Part shown: positions 7,941 to 17,690 of the stretch, piece after piece
Position numbering within the stretch: the first letter of the stretch is position 1
How the letters are laid out: the number at the start of each line of letters is the position of its first letter
Position numbers and translations under genes: made by a program
Assembly (NCBI RefSeq): GCF_014750655.1
Contig: NZ_JABBXD010000007.1
Location: 62,001-126,000, forward strand
Source: Salinimonas profundi
Lineage (GTDB): Bacteria; Pseudomonadota; Gammaproteobacteria; Enterobacterales; Alteromonadaceae
Length of the DNA: 64,000 nt
Direction of reading: 5' to 3'
Notes under the pieces: generated by a model
What the model was told of the DNA's origin: nothing
The model's input: the letters and a program-made list of their open reading frames with translations, nothing else
Databases searched by the model: none

Positions 7941-9482
7941 CTAACGCTGATAACGGGCAGGCTGACCTTCTTTAGGGGTGGTAGCACTGATGAACTCGCG
8001 GATATGTTCATTGGCTGTTTTCAGGTCCTCTTTACGCAGATACATCATGTGGCCGCTGCGATAGCCTTTAAAGCTCAGGCGGTCTTTCATCTTACCACTG
8101 GGATCTAATTGCCACATGGTGTATTTGGCATCAAAGTAATTTGTGGCGCCGTCGTAATAGCCTGATTGAATCATTACATTCAGGTACGGGTTGGCAGCCA
8201 TCGCGGCACGCAGGTTCTCACCGGTACTGTTATCAGAGCGATCCCACGGGTGAACCGGACCAAACATGTTGTATTTTACGTCGGTATCAAACTTAAGCTC
8301 GTTCTTCAGGTAATAATTAATAGCTGGCGTAAACGAATGCAGCCAGGATGAGAGCTCTGCATTGTAATCAGGTCGGTCGCCGGTATCCTGTTTATCAATA
8401 CCGAGATAACGGCTGTCCAGTCTGCCGATCGTTTTGCCTTCATCCCGCAACAGTTCTTTCCAGAAAAACCAGGTACTGACATCCAGGTTATTTCTGGCAA
8501 TTGCCGTTTCACTGATGCCTGAATAACGCGCCATCTGGCGAATCACATTCTGTTTTTCCTTCTTACTGATAAAGCCGCCACGACTGAGCGCTGGTGTCAG
8601 CTTTTCCAGCGTGAAGGTCTCTACCTGCTCCAGAAACGCTTCCAGCTCCATATTCTGGTATTGCTCAGGCAACTTTTTATGATGCCAGGCCGCTGCCGCA
8701 AAATAGGGCAGGCGGTTAGCAGCCTCAACGACGCCATCTCGAGAAATGCCTAGTTCAGTAGGTGACACCAGGATTACGCCGTTTAAATACATCCACTGCT
8801 GATTCTGCAGTGCCAGCGCCAGACCGGATACGCGGGTTGTGCCGTAACTTTCGCCAATCAGGTATTTGGGTGAGCGCCAGCGATTATGACGCGAGACAAA
8901 CGTGTTTATCCATTCAGCAAGATATTCAACATCGGCATTAACACCGAAGAACATTTTTTTCTGTTCTTCTTTGGAGGGCATTTCGCCCTCTTCATTGGGA
9001 AGAATGCGACTGTAGCCGGTATTGACCGGGTTAACATAAACGATGTCAGCCACATCTAACACTGAGTAGGGATTAGACTTCAGGCCATAGGGCTGCACCG
9101 GATAGCCTTCATCATCCACATTCAGAATTTTCGGCCCGGTGTATGCAATATGCATCCATACCGATGCAGAACCCGGGCCGCCGTTGAAACTGATTAGCAG
9201 TGGCCGCGTCTCGTTATTCTTAGTGTCGGTACGGGTATAGTAGGTGTACTGTAATGTGGCAATGGCGTCGCCTTCTTCATCCCAAACGGGTTGCATCCCC
9301 GCCTGAGCGCGATATTCGACGCGTTCGCCGGCGATCGTGGTCCGGTGCTTTGTGTCTATCGACAGTTCGGTATCAATTTGCCGGTTGTGGTTTTGCTTCG
9401 CGCCATCTTCTGCTTGCACATACCCCGATGTGCCTGCTGACAGGCCGACCGTAACGGCAAGTAAATATCCCTTCCAGTTCAT
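7941..9482 (-). CDS. Secreted serine carboxypeptidase, peptidase family S10
   Basis: This 513-residue S10-family enzyme has a signal peptide (about 1-24, ending YVQAED). The oxyanion motif FNGGPGSAS (about 99-107) is intact. The nucleophile S212 lies in GESYGTTR, and the other triad members are likely D444 (SGYYDGATNY) and H478 (RSGHMMYL). Known relatives remove C-terminal amino acids at acidic pH. In this organism it is probably periplasmic or secreted, for peptide scavenging. The ATG has AGAGG upstream. It is divergent from the MDR oxidoreductase and ends at the shared terminator after minE. Confidence 0.9.
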   Translation of the reverse strand: MNWKGYLLAVTVGLSAGTSGYVQAEDGAKQNHNRQIDTELSIDTKHRTTIAGERVEYRAQAGMQPVWDEEGDAIATLQYTYYTRTDTKNNETRPLLISFNGGPGSASVWMHIAYTGPKILNVDDEGYPVQPYGLKSNPYSVLDVADIVYVNPVNTGYSRILPNEEGEMPSKEEQKKMFFGVNADVEYLAEWINTFVSRHNRWRSPKYLIGESYGTTRVSGLALALQNQQWMYLNGVILVSPTELGISRDGVVEAANRLPYFAAAAWHHKKLPEQYQNMELEAFLEQVETFTLEKLTPALSRGGFISKKEKQNVIRQMARYSGISETAIARNNLDVSTWFFWKELLRDEGKTIGRLDSRYLGIDKQDTGDRPDYNAELSSWLHSFTPAINYYLKNELKFDTDVKYNMFGPVHPWDRSDNSTGENLRAAMAANPYLNVMIQSGYYDGATNYFDAKYTMWQLDPSGKMKDRLSFKGYRSGHMMYLRKEDLKTANEHIREFISATTPKEGQPARYQR

Positions 9483-9695
9483 AATGCCTCTGTATACATG
9501 TTGTTATCGTCTTTATCGCCATCGTGCACATGGCGTCATTAACCATATATTAACAAACCTTTAAGTGGTTATTAGGGTTATTTAGCGTTTACTACCTAAA
9601 CTTGGTCGAACTTCTATGGTGTTGAATAAACAAAAAACCCGATGTCGATGTAAAAACTCCATAATCACTCTTCGCCCACAGCAAACGAGGTGCAA

Positions 9696-10706
9696 ATGAA
9701 ACAAGTTGAAATCGGCAACCCTGAGCAAGGTCTTGATGGCCTGAACGTTAACGACGTGGCACCGCCGCCAGAGCCTAAAGCTCATGAAATTATGGTTGAG
9801 CTGCACGCTTCAAGCCTGAATTATCATGACTACGGAGTAGCCAGCGGCACGATGAAAGCGCCTGCCGGCAGAATATTAATGTCAGATGGCGCTGGCGTGG
9901 TCAAGGCAGTAGGCAGCGAAGTCACTACCTTTAAAGAAGGCGACAATGTGGTATCGGTCTTTTTCCCGGACTGGCAGACAGGCGCACCAACAATCGGCGA
10001 TTTCAGTCGCACGCCAGGCGATGGTATCGATGGCTATGCCCGTGAGTTTGTAACAGTCCCAGCGAGTTGGTTTACCCGGGCACCCAAAGACTGGTCGCAT
10101 AGTCAGGCTGCAACTATCACCACTGCGGGTATGACAGCATGGCGCGCGCTGGTTGTTGAAGGTAACCTGAAACCCGGCGATACGGTGCTATTGCTGGGAA
10201 CCGGTGGCGTATCGATTTACGGGCTCCAAATTGCGAAAGCGATGGGCGCACGCGTGGCGATTACATCCTCCAGCGATGAAAAGCTCGAAAAAGCGAAAGC
10301 GTTGGGTGCTGACTTTACCGTTAACTACAAAAAGGACGAAAACTGGGGTAAAACGGTGAGCGAGTGGACGGGTGGTCACGGTGTCGACCACGTTGTTGAA
10401 GTTGGCGGGCCGGCCACGCTGGGGCAATCCATAAAAGCAACACGGGTAGGTGGAAGTATCGTGCTGATAGGTGTCTTAACCGGCATTGGTGGAGAGGTGC
10501 CTACCGCGCTGTTAATGAGAAAACAGATTCGCCTGACCGGCGTTATTGTTGGCAGCCATCAGCATCAGGTTGAGTTTGTAAACGCCCTGGACCAAATGAA
10601 CTTTACGCCGGAAATTGACCGGGCGTTCGCCCTGGATAAGCTTGCTGACGCATTTCGCTATGAGGAGTCAGGTGAGCACTTTGGTAAGATTGTTGTCGAA
10701 TATTGA
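9696..10706 (+). CDS. Zinc-free MDR oxidoreductase (alcohol dehydrogenase/quinone oxidoreductase-like)
   Basis: This 336-residue medium-chain dehydrogenase has a GroES-like N-terminal domain and a Rossmann NAD(P) domain with GTGGVSIYG at about 168-176. The catalytic zinc-site cysteine of true alcohol dehydrogenases is replaced (LNYHD at 41-45), and the structural-zinc cysteine cluster is missing. It is therefore more likely a zinc-independent NADPH-dependent quinone or enone reductase type. The substrate is unknown. A GTG two codons upstream is possible, but the ATG at 9696 has GAGG five bases upstream and was chosen. Confidence 0.85.
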   Translation: MKQVEIGNPEQGLDGLNVNDVAPPPEPKAHEIMVELHASSLNYHDYGVASGTMKAPAGRILMSDGAGVVKAVGSEVTTFKEGDNVVSVFFPDWQTGAPTIGDFSRTPGDGIDGYAREFVTVPASWFTRAPKDWSHSQAATITTAGMTAWRALVVEGNLKPGDTVLLLGTGGVSIYGLQIAKAMGARVAITSSSDEKLEKAKALGADFTVNYKKDENWGKTVSEWTGGHGVDHVVEVGGPATLGQSIKATRVGGSIVLIGVLTGIGGEVPTALLMRKQIRLTGVIVGSHQHQVEFVNALDQMNFTPEIDRAFALDKLADAFRYEESGEHFGKIVVEY

Positions 10707-10718
10707 GTCTGTTGTGTT

Positions 10719-10744
10719 TCTCAGGTGCAGGGGTGTGCCTGAGA
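10719..10744 (+). terminator. Weak terminator-like hairpin after the MDR gene
   Basis: TCTCAGG (10719-10725) and CCTGAGA (10738-10744) form a 7-bp stem 12 bp after the stop codon, without a T-run. It may be a weak or Rho-assisted transcript end. Confidence 0.3.
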
Positions 10745-10869
10745 TGCTTACCTGCGTGCACGTCGCTGTAGCCTGAAGTAAAAAATTAATCTTTGCTGAG
10801 ATCGCCATCGTAAAAGTCAGTTCATGTCATCGAAAAACCGCATGTTCAGCGGCTTAACGGAGAGCAAAG

Positions 10870-11613
10870 GTGAACTTGCAAGTTGTGACTGACTCATCCC
10901 ACGAGAAAACCATCCTGGAAGGTTGTATCAGGGAAAAAGCAAGGCCTGATACCGCGCTGCAGATTCTTGAAGCCGGTTGTGGTAATAAGTGGCAGCTTTC
11001 CCTGAAGGGACTGCAATACACGTTGGCGGGTATCGATTTGGATGAAGATGCGCTGCAGCTACGCCAGGCTCGTTTCAGGGATCTGGATGAGGTCATTGTC
11101 GGGGACCTGCGCACGGTATCGTTGCCCAGGGCGCAATATGACGTCATCTATACTGCGTATGTGTTGGAACATGTCAGCAATGTGCCGCTGGTGCTGGCAA
11201 ATTTTAACCGGTGGCTCAAACCAGGCGGACTGATGATTATCAAAGTACCTGACCGGGATTCAGTTTATGGTTTTATCGCACGAAACACCCCGCACTGGCT
11301 GCACGTTTACTATTACCGGTTTATTAAAGGCAATAAAAACGCCGGAAAACCCGGTTACCTGCCGTACCCGACCGTCTATGACAAGGCTCTCGCCAGAAAG
11401 CGTATGCTGACCTATTGTGAACAGGAAGGTTTGACGATAAAGGCAATGTTGGGAAAAAACAACTATCTGCGAAAGCGTTCTGTGCGTGACAGAATCATCA
11501 GAATTTTTGTCAGGTTGGTCAACCTGTTTTCATTTGGAAAACTTGCCTGGCACTACAACGATCTAATCTACATCATTGAGAAATCATCAAGCCGGAACGA
11601 TGAGACGCAATAG
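10870..11613 (+). CDS. Class I SAM-dependent methyltransferase
   Basis: This 247-residue protein has a Methyltransf_11-type fold. Motif I ILEAGCG is at 32-38, an acidic end of strand 2 (AGIDLDEDAL) follows, then the motif II/post-II region VIYTAYVLEHVSN and PGGLMIIKVPD. The substrate is not predictable from the sequence. The C-terminal part is rich in basic and aromatic residues. The start is a GTG with GGAGAG seven bases upstream. It is a single gene upstream of upp. Methylation of a small molecule or lipid is possible; this is only inference. Confidence 0.8.
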   Translation: MNLQVVTDSSHEKTILEGCIREKARPDTALQILEAGCGNKWQLSLKGLQYTLAGIDLDEDALQLRQARFRDLDEVIVGDLRTVSLPRAQYDVIYTAYVLEHVSNVPLVLANFNRWLKPGGLMIIKVPDRDSVYGFIARNTPHWLHVYYYRFIKGNKNAGKPGYLPYPTVYDKALARKRMLTYCEQEGLTIKAMLGKNNYLRKRSVRDRIIRIFVRLVNLFSFGKLAWHYNDLIYIIEKSSSRNDETQ

Positions 11614-11777
11614 CAGTTTGCGCCGATGCCAGCCAAAATCATCCTATTACAGACTATTCTTATCAATTAGTGATAACAAAGGTCGAAATGCCATGCCCAA
11701 ATCAGGATAATACGCCCAATTTATTTGTACGAGGGGATTCATTTTGACGAATGCCCACAATCACACCGGAGACAATC

Positions 11778-12407
11778 ATGGCCGTGTATGAAATTAAACA
11801 CCCGCTGGTTCAGCACAAGCTGGGCGTTATGCGGGAAGCTAACTTGAGCAGTAAAGACTTTCGCCAGCTTGCCAGTGAGGTAGGGAATCTACTGACCTAT
11901 GAAGCCACCCGCGACCTTCAAACCGAGCAGGCAACGATTGAAAGTTGGTCTGGCGATGAAATCAGCGTTGAAAAAATTAAAGGTAAAAAGATTACTGTTG
12001 TGCCAATTCTTCGCGCCGGTCTGGGTATGCTGGATGGGGTGATGGAGCTCATTCCCAACGCCAAGATCAGCGTTGTCGGCTTATACCGGGATGAAGAATC
12101 GTTGGAACCTGTTGCTTACTTCGACAAAGTGGTTAAAGACATTGACCAGCGTACCGCACTGATTGTCGACCCAATGCTGGCAACCGGTGGCACCTTAGTC
12201 GCTACGATTGATTTGCTTAAACAGCGTGGTTGCAGCCACATTATGGGACTGTTTCTGGTCGCTGCGCCGGAAGGTATTGACGCGGTGCAAAATGCGCACC
12301 CTGATGTAGACATCTTTACCGCTTCTGTTGATGAGAAACTTAACGAGCAAGGGTATATTTTACCCGGACTGGGTGATGCCGGGGACCGTATCTTCGGAAC
12401 GCGTTAA
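11778..12407 (+). CDS. upp: Uracil phosphoribosyltransferase
   Basis: This 209-residue enzyme converts uracil and PRPP to UMP in pyrimidine salvage. The N-terminus [16 protein letters not shown] and ILRAGLGM are characteristic, and the PRPP-binding loop [10 protein letters not shown] is at about 130-139. The length equals that of E. coli Upp. A longer frame starts nine codons earlier, but the ATG at 11778 has GGAGA at the right distance and matches family N-termini. The usual downstream uracil permease gene (uraA) is absent; a LacI-type regulator follows instead. Confidence 0.96.
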   Translation: MAVYEIKHPLVQHKLGVMREANLSSKDFRQLASEVGNLLTYEATRDLQTEQATIESWSGDEISVEKIKGKKITVVPILRAGLGMLDGVMELIPNAKISVVGLYRDEESLEPVAYFDKVVKDIDQRTALIVDPMLATGGTLVATIDLLKQRGCSHIMGLFLVAAPEGIDAVQNAHPDVDIFTASVDEKLNEQGYILPGLGDAGDRIFGTR

Positions 12408-12574
12408 GGTCCGTTACATCGATGTGATAAATGCCAGACAAAACTGGCGAAATTTAATCGATTAAGTTACAACTTTTATAAGCGCCGTGAAAGGTGATGA
12501 TACGCAAGGGATTGCTTAAAATAAAAAAAGCGCGAGCCTGTAGTGCACACGTTTTGTTTTCATGTTGAAGATGT

Positions 12575-13600
12575 ATGAAAAAGAATAAACTGACCCTGAA
12601 AGGTGTTGCCGATATTATTGGTGTCTCCACTGCGACGATTTCAAACGCCTTTAACCGTCCGGACCAGCTCTCTGCAAAAAAGCGCGAAGAGATCCTGAAA
12701 AAATGTGAAAAGATCGGTTATCACGGCCCCAACAAAGCGGCCCAGATACTACGTAAAGGCGAGTCAGGCATTGTTGCACTGATACTGGCAGATAACATTG
12801 AGTATATGGTCAGTGATCCGGTGGCCAGTACGTTTATTAAAGGCGTCTCACGAGTACTGCAAAAACAAAACAAACACTTACTACTGTTCAGCGGTAATGA
12901 GGGCAGCATCCGCGATGTCAGTGATTTTGTGGACGGCTTTATATGCTACGGCGCGCCACAAAACACGGCTCTGGCACAGGAGCTGAAAAGTGCCGTCAAG
13001 CCCGTGGTTACCGTGGATTTCGATATTGAGGGATTGCCGTCGGTTAATATTGATAACGAGCAGGCCGCCTTTGACATTGCCTCTAAAGCACTGGGCTACG
13101 ATGAGCGGGTGGCGATTCTTGGTCTGAAACTCATTGACTCGCCAACAACGTGCCGCATTTATGACAGCCCGTTGTTTGGCGCCGAATCATCTATTGCACA
13201 GCGTCGATTGCAAGGGTATTTAAAAGCGATTGAGCAGACGGGTAATCACATTACAAACGACTGGATCTGGCATATTCCGGAAAGCCAGAGCGCTTATGCA
13301 AGACAGGCCGCCAGTGAAGTGCTTAACTGCGAACCAAGACCTACAACAATATTGTGTATGAGCGATATTATTGCGCTGGAGTTATTGCAATGCGCCATGG
13401 CCAAAGGTATTGAGGTGCCTGCATCGCTGAAAATAACCGGCTTTGATGGTATTGATGAGGCGGCACGTACCCGTCCAAATCTGTCCACGGTGTGTCAGTC
13501 AAGCATTGCAAAAGGCGAGTTAGCGGCGACAAAATTGCTGGAGAACGCCTCAGAAAATACGGTAATGTCTTACGATATTATCAGCGGTGAAACCGTTTAA
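12575..13600 (+). CDS. LacI-family transcriptional regulator
   Basis: This is a 341-residue repressor-type regulator. The N-terminal LacI helix-turn-helix (about 5-55) reads TLKGVADIIGVSTATISNAF and is followed by a hinge helix (KAAQILRKG). The rest is a periplasmic-binding-protein-like effector domain (about 65-335) ending in ITGFDGIDEAARTRPNLSTV, a typical LacI core motif. The effector is probably a sugar or nucleoside. The target is unknown, since no sugar-utilisation genes adjoin it; autoregulation or a distant target is possible. It is a single gene with its own terminator. Confidence 0.92.
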   Translation: MKKNKLTLKGVADIIGVSTATISNAFNRPDQLSAKKREEILKKCEKIGYHGPNKAAQILRKGESGIVALILADNIEYMVSDPVASTFIKGVSRVLQKQNKHLLLFSGNEGSIRDVSDFVDGFICYGAPQNTALAQELKSAVKPVVTVDFDIEGLPSVNIDNEQAAFDIASKALGYDERVAILGLKLIDSPTTCRIYDSPLFGAESSIAQRRLQGYLKAIEQTGNHITNDWIWHIPESQSAYARQAASEVLNCEPRPTTILCMSDIIALELLQCAMAKGIEVPASLKITGFDGIDEAARTRPNLSTVCQSSIAKGELAATKLLENASENTVMSYDIISGETV

Positions 13601-13626
13601 GCCTGCTATATTAAGCAGGCTTTTTA
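13601..13626 (+). terminator. Intrinsic terminator of the LacI-type gene
   Basis: GCCTGCT and AGCAGGC form a perfect 7-bp stem with a 6-nt loop immediately after the stop codon, followed by TTTTT. Confidence 0.82.
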
Positions 13627-13634
13627 CTGCTATC

Positions 13635-13763
13635 TTAACCAGGCAGTTTTCCTGTGCAAACCTGATCGCCGTAGTAGTTATCCCGATAGTTGCAAATAAC
13701 CTGTGAAGATTTTCCGGCGACCGACTTTGATTGCGAATTGAAAAGTTTTTTTAATAAATGCAT
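13635..13763 (-). CDS. Candidate 42-residue small protein
   Basis: The frame encodes 42 residues starting MHLLKKLFNSQSK and ending ICNYRDNYYGDQVCTGKLPG. The ATG is preceded by AAGGGA nine bases upstream, a good ribosome-binding site. The N-terminus is short, basic and amphipathic, and the C-terminal half has two cysteines 12 residues apart with several aromatic and acidic residues. It lies alone between the LacI terminator and the SDR gene and reads on the minus strand. No family is recognised and no function is proposed. The ribosome-binding site and peptide-like composition are the only support. Confidence 0.45.
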   Translation of the reverse strand: MHLLKKLFNSQSKSVAGKSSQVICNYRDNYYGDQVCTGKLPG

Positions 13764-13862
13764 GAGTGTGTATCCCTTGTAATGAGTAATGAAGCAGGAT
13801 GCACGTAAATGTAGATATAGTAAAAAGATTAAAACCTATTAATGCAATAGTATTTTTTGAAT

Positions 13863-14609
13863 CTAACTCATTCTGGACAACACTGATAACGGGGCGACAC
13901 GAAGAAAATAACGCACAAACGCCCATGGCCAAACCGGAACAAATGCATTAGCAGGCTCTTTATTAATAGCTTTGACCAATGCTTTACAGCCAGTTTCCGT
14001 ATCCACAATAAAGGGCACATTTTTCACTTTTTCATTGATGGCAGAACGAATAAAGCCTGGATGAACCGTTGTAACCTTTATAGGCGTGTTCATGACGTCG
14101 ACCCGGATCCCTTCTGACAATGACGACAAGGCAGCTTTAGTTGCTGCATAAACCGTCAGAGCGCGCCTGAAACCCCGAATGCCGCTGACGGATGACACCG
14201 TGACCAGATGACCGTGATTCTGCTTTCGAAATATTTCCATTGCAGCTTCGCACTGTGCCAGTGCCGAGACAAAATTAGTCGTCGCGGTTTCCTTATTGGC
14301 CGCAAAATGACCGGTGCCGATCGACGCACCTTTCCCCATACCCGCATTGACAATAATTCTGTCAAGCTTGCCCAGCTCTTTGGCAAAGCCATGAAAAACC
14401 TCAAAGACAGCATCATGATCATTTACATCAAGAACCTGTATACGAACTTTGAGACTGCGGTTAATTGAAAGGCATTCATTTCGAAGCGATTCGAGATGGT
14501 CCTTGCGCCGAGCGCACAGCGCCAGATTATGGCCTTTTCTGGCAAATTCAATAGCCATACCCCGGCCAAGCCCGGAACTGGCGCCGGTGATTAAAATATT
14601 TCGTCGCAT
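13863..14609 (-). CDS. Short-chain dehydrogenase/reductase (SDR)
   Basis: This 248-residue classical SDR has the cofactor motif TGASSGLG (8-15), NAG (88-90), and the catalytic Ser (139-142 region), Y154 and K158 in a YxxxK arrangement. The basic residues after strand 2 (CARRKDHL) suggest NADP(H). The substrate is unknown. The start lies three bases after the tdk stop, so the two form an operon, although SDR activity has no obvious link to thymidine salvage. The C-terminus is hydrophobic and basic (VRYFLRVAPLSVL), which could favour membrane association. Confidence 0.88.
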   Translation of the reverse strand: MRRNILITGASSGLGRGMAIEFARKGHNLALCARRKDHLESLRNECLSINRSLKVRIQVLDVNDHDAVFEVFHGFAKELGKLDRIIVNAGMGKGASIGTGHFAANKETATTNFVSALAQCEAAMEIFRKQNHGHLVTVSSVSGIRGFRRALTVYAATKAALSSLSEGIRVDVMNTPIKVTTVHPGFIRSAINEKVKNVPFIVDTETGCKALVKAINKEPANAFVPVWPWAFVRYFLRVAPLSVLSRMS

Positions 14610-14612
14610 TGA

Positions 14613-15197
14613 TTACGGTTTATCCCAGACGAGTTGTTTGAAGTGCTTACGGCACATAGACTCGTACCGATCGTTTCCGCCTATCTGCACCTGGTCACCG
14701 CAGGTCACTGCCTGACCATTATCATCAAGACGAACTACAAAGCTGGCTTTGCGGCCGCAATGGCAGACCGTCTTGAGCTCTGCTAATTTATCAGCCCAGG
14801 CCAGAAGATAATGACTGCCCTGAAACGTTTCGCCCAGAAAGTCGGTACGAAGCCCGTACGCGAGTACCGGAATATTCAACTCATCAACCACCTCTACCAA
14901 CTGACGAACTTGATCGCGGGTCAGAAACTGCGCCTCGTCAATAAATACACAATCCAGTTTTTGTTCGGCCTGTTGTGTCCTGACATTCTCAAATAAGTCA
15001 TCAGTATCTGTAAATAGCAGTGCATCGGCCTGTAAGCCAATGCGGGAGGCGACTTTGCCTACGCCATACCGATCATCTAATGCTGCCGTAAATATGATGG
15101 TGTGCATGCCGCGCTCTTTATAGTTATAGGCAGACTGTAAAAGTGCGGTAGATTTGCCGGCATTCATTGCCGAATAATAGAAATAAAGCTGTGCCAT
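14613..15197 (-). CDS. tdk: Thymidine kinase
   Basis: This 194-residue type II thymidine kinase phosphorylates thymidine to dTMP in the salvage pathway. The P-loop SAMNAGKST is at 9-17, DEAQF at 87-91, and four zinc-ligand cysteines at C145, C147, C166 and C182. The N-terminus [16 protein letters not shown] is nearly the same as in E. coli, which fixes the start. A longer in-frame extension exists upstream but is not expected to be translated. The ribosome-binding site is weak. It is followed directly by the SDR gene. Confidence 0.96.
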   Translation of the reverse strand: MAQLYFYYSAMNAGKSTALLQSAYNYKERGMHTIIFTAALDDRYGVGKVASRIGLQADALLFTDTDDLFENVRTQQAEQKLDCVFIDEAQFLTRDQVRQLVEVVDELNIPVLAYGLRTDFLGETFQGSHYLLAWADKLAELKTVCHCGRKASFVVRLDDNGQAVTCGDQVQIGGNDRYESMCRKHFKQLVWDKP

Positions 15198-15344
15198 AGT
15201 CGTTTCGTTATTATTATCGGGGAAGGACAGGGCAGTGATAACATCGCCAGCCCAGGTGAACAAATCGCTATTGTAACTAACGGGCAGCCGGATGTGTGAA
15301 AAATATGTCGTGCTTCGGATGCGAGCATTTGCAGGGCCTGAAAT

Positions 15345-15370
15345 AAAAACAGGAGCCTGAGGCTCCTGTT
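15345..15370 (-). terminator. Intrinsic terminator of fadE
   Basis: AACAGGAGCC and GGCTCCTGTT form a perfect 10-bp stem with a 3-nt loop. On the minus strand the stem is followed by TTTATTT, and it lies about 28 bp beyond the fadE stop. Confidence 0.82.
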
Positions 15371-15397
15371 TACTATTCCGATATTACTGAACGCCTG

Positions 15398-17662
15398 TTA
15401 AGCAGCTTCAGTTTTATCGCTGTCAGACTCTGGTGTGACATCCGGCATTGTTTCTTCCGGCGAAAGCAGCTCCAGGTCAAACGTAAACTCGTCAACCCGA
15501 ACCGCCAGCTTGCGCTTCTCATTGTAATCATGCAGCTGTTCGGCTTCAGAGGCATTAATAACGCCTTTCTCCTGAAGCTTATTCAGTGCATTTTCAAATG
15601 ATACAAATGGCACCACAGGTTCTTTGCGCAAAGCTTTTTGCACTTTGCTCAGCAGGTGGGCAACCGCGTGCTTGGCTTTGAACGCCTGCTCGTTAATATC
15701 ATTACCGTCGCCAGGCATTACGCGCACCAGGTGGGTAAGCTGTGCTTTCACACTGCTGTCCTGCATTGACGCTGCCGCCAGTTCATTTACCAGCTTGTCT
15801 GAAATACCACTTACACTGTTGCTGTAAGTATTAGTCAGAACACGCATCAGACCGCGGGTAGGCGTATTCGGGAAATTATTGATGAAATCAACAATTGCCT
15901 GCTCTGCCTGCATCAGACTCCACTGCATCGCATAGTCAAAGAACGGACGCGCCTGCTGACGATCCTCAATGCGCTGCTCGTAAAAACGAACTGACGCCAT
16001 GGCACCATACAGGTAGCTCATCACATCACCCAAACGCGCTGAAAGCAGTTCGGCTTTTTTCAGATCACCACCCAACACTGCCAGCGATAAGTCTGCCAGT
16101 GGTGCGAGTTTCGCTGCGATGCTGTTCATACGCTTTTCATATTTGCGTACTTCAGGCAATGCCGACTTAGCGTTACGGGCAAAAGGGGCGTAGCTTTGCG
16201 CAATACTGCGCAGCGAATTTTTCACACTGAAGCTGATGGTTTTACGTAATACCTTATTAAACTCACCATCAGCACTGCTGTCATCGCTGTGGATCAGATC
16301 AACCATTTCTTTCAGGTACGGGTGACAACGCATTGCGCCCTGACCAAAAATCATCAGGTTACGGGTCAGGATATTCGCACCTTCTACCGTAATCGCAATA
16401 GGTACGGCACTGTATGCACCGGCCAACGTATTTTGTGGACCACGCTGAATGGCCTTACCTGCCTGAATATCCATGGCTGAATTAAGCACATCACGGCCCA
16501 GCTCAGTCATATGATATTTGGCAATGGCAGTCACAACAGACGGCTTCAGCCCCATGCCCAGACCTTCAGTGGTCAAAACACGCATAGACTCAAGCAGGAA
16601 TGTTTTTCCGGCAATATCTGCCATTTTGCCCTGAATACCTTCAAAACGGCCAATAGGTAAACCGAACTGTTCACGTACAAAGCTGTATTCTGCCGCGGCC
16701 TTGAATGAAGACTGTGCAGTGGCTACGCCCATCGCCGGCAGTGAAATACCGCGACCGGCACCCAGACAGCTGACCAGCATTTGCCAGCCACGACCGATAT
16801 TCTTTTGTCCACCGATGATAAATTCCATAGGAATAAATACATCTTTACCACGGGTTGTACCGTTATAAAAACGTTGGCCCATAGGGTCGTGACGATTACC
16901 CAGCTCTACACCCGGATGTGTCTTAGGCAGAAGGGCACAAGTAATACCAAGCTCTTCTTTGCCACCCAGCAACCCGTTTGGATCGTACACTTTAAACGCC
17001 AGACCCAGTACCGTGGCAATAGGTGCCAGCGTGATATAACGCTTGTCCCAGGTAACGGATAATCCAACGACTTCCTCGCCGTTCCACTGACCTTTGGTTA
17101 CGATTGCAGCATCAGGGATACCGCCGGCGTCTGAACCTGCTTCCGGGCTGGTCAGTGCAAAACACGGAATATCCTGACCAACCGCCAGACGCGGCAGCCA
17201 ATAATCCTGCTGTTCTGTCGTGCCATAATGCATTAACAGTTCGCCCGGGCCTAAAGAGTTAGGCACCATTACCGTAACGGCAATCGCACCGCTACGCGCT
17301 GCGATGGTGGCAACAATTGTAGAGTTAGCATAGGGGCTGAATTCAAGACCACCAAATTTCTTTGGAATGATCATTGAAAAGAAACGATTCTTGCCCAGAA
17401 AATCCAGAATTTCTTTAGGAATATGCGTGCTGTTCGCCAGCTCGAAATCATCAATCATGCCCAGCAGTTCATGTACCGGACCGTCCATAAAGGCTTGTTC
17501 GTCAGCGCTTAACTGAGCTTTAGGGACTGCTCGCAGCGCGTCCATATCAGGCTTACCCTGATAGATTGATGACTCAATCCAAATGTCACCAGCGTCCAGT
17601 GCTTCCTGCTCGGTAACAGAAATTGGAGGAAGGACTTTTTTCAGGCTTTTTCTAATACTCAT
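15398..17662 (-). CDS. fadE: FadE-type acyl-CoA dehydrogenase
   Basis: This 754-residue flavoprotein catalyses the first step of fatty-acid beta-oxidation, acyl-CoA to trans-2-enoyl-CoA. It matches the large FadE type: an acyl-CoA dehydrogenase core with CFALTSPEAGSDAGGIPD and VEGANILTRNLMIFGQGA, and a C-terminal DUF1974-like domain ending in an acidic tail. The sequence lines up with E. coli FadE from KKVLPPISVTEQEALDAG, so it lacks the roughly 60-residue hydrophobic N-terminal extension of the E. coli protein and may be soluble or peripheral. It is divergent from the RND transporter gene, with a possible FadR half-site upstream. Confidence 0.95.
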   Translation of the reverse strand: MSIRKSLKKVLPPISVTEQEALDAGDIWIESSIYQGKPDMDALRAVPKAQLSADEQAFMDGPVHELLGMIDDFELANSTHIPKEILDFLGKNRFFSMIIPKKFGGLEFSPYANSTIVATIAARSGAIAVTVMVPNSLGPGELLMHYGTTEQQDYWLPRLAVGQDIPCFALTSPEAGSDAGGIPDAAIVTKGQWNGEEVVGLSVTWDKRYITLAPIATVLGLAFKVYDPNGLLGGKEELGITCALLPKTHPGVELGNRHDPMGQRFYNGTTRGKDVFIPMEFIIGGQKNIGRGWQMLVSCLGAGRGISLPAMGVATAQSSFKAAAEYSFVREQFGLPIGRFEGIQGKMADIAGKTFLLESMRVLTTEGLGMGLKPSVVTAIAKYHMTELGRDVLNSAMDIQAGKAIQRGPQNTLAGAYSAVPIAITVEGANILTRNLMIFGQGAMRCHPYLKEMVDLIHSDDSSADGEFNKVLRKTISFSVKNSLRSIAQSYAPFARNAKSALPEVRKYEKRMNSIAAKLAPLADLSLAVLGGDLKKAELLSARLGDVMSYLYGAMASVRFYEQRIEDRQQARPFFDYAMQWSLMQAEQAIVDFINNFPNTPTRGLMRVLTNTYSNSVSGISDKLVNELAAASMQDSSVKAQLTHLVRVMPGDGNDINEQAFKAKHAVAHLLSKVQKALRKEPVVPFVSFENALNKLQEKGVINASEAEQLHDYNEKRKLAVRVDEFTFDLELLSPEETMPDVTPESDSDKTEAA

Positions 17663-17673
17663 AATAACTCATC

Positions 17674-17690
17674 CGCTCATCTGACCAGTT
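17674..17690 (-). promoter_or_regulatory. Possible FadR-like operator half-site upstream of fadE
   Basis: On the minus strand AACTGGTCAGA (17690-17680) matches the left half of the FadR consensus AACTGGTCNGACC, but the right half is poor. It lies 12 bp before the fadE start. It is reported only because the position fits; the match is weak and could be chance. Confidence 0.25.
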
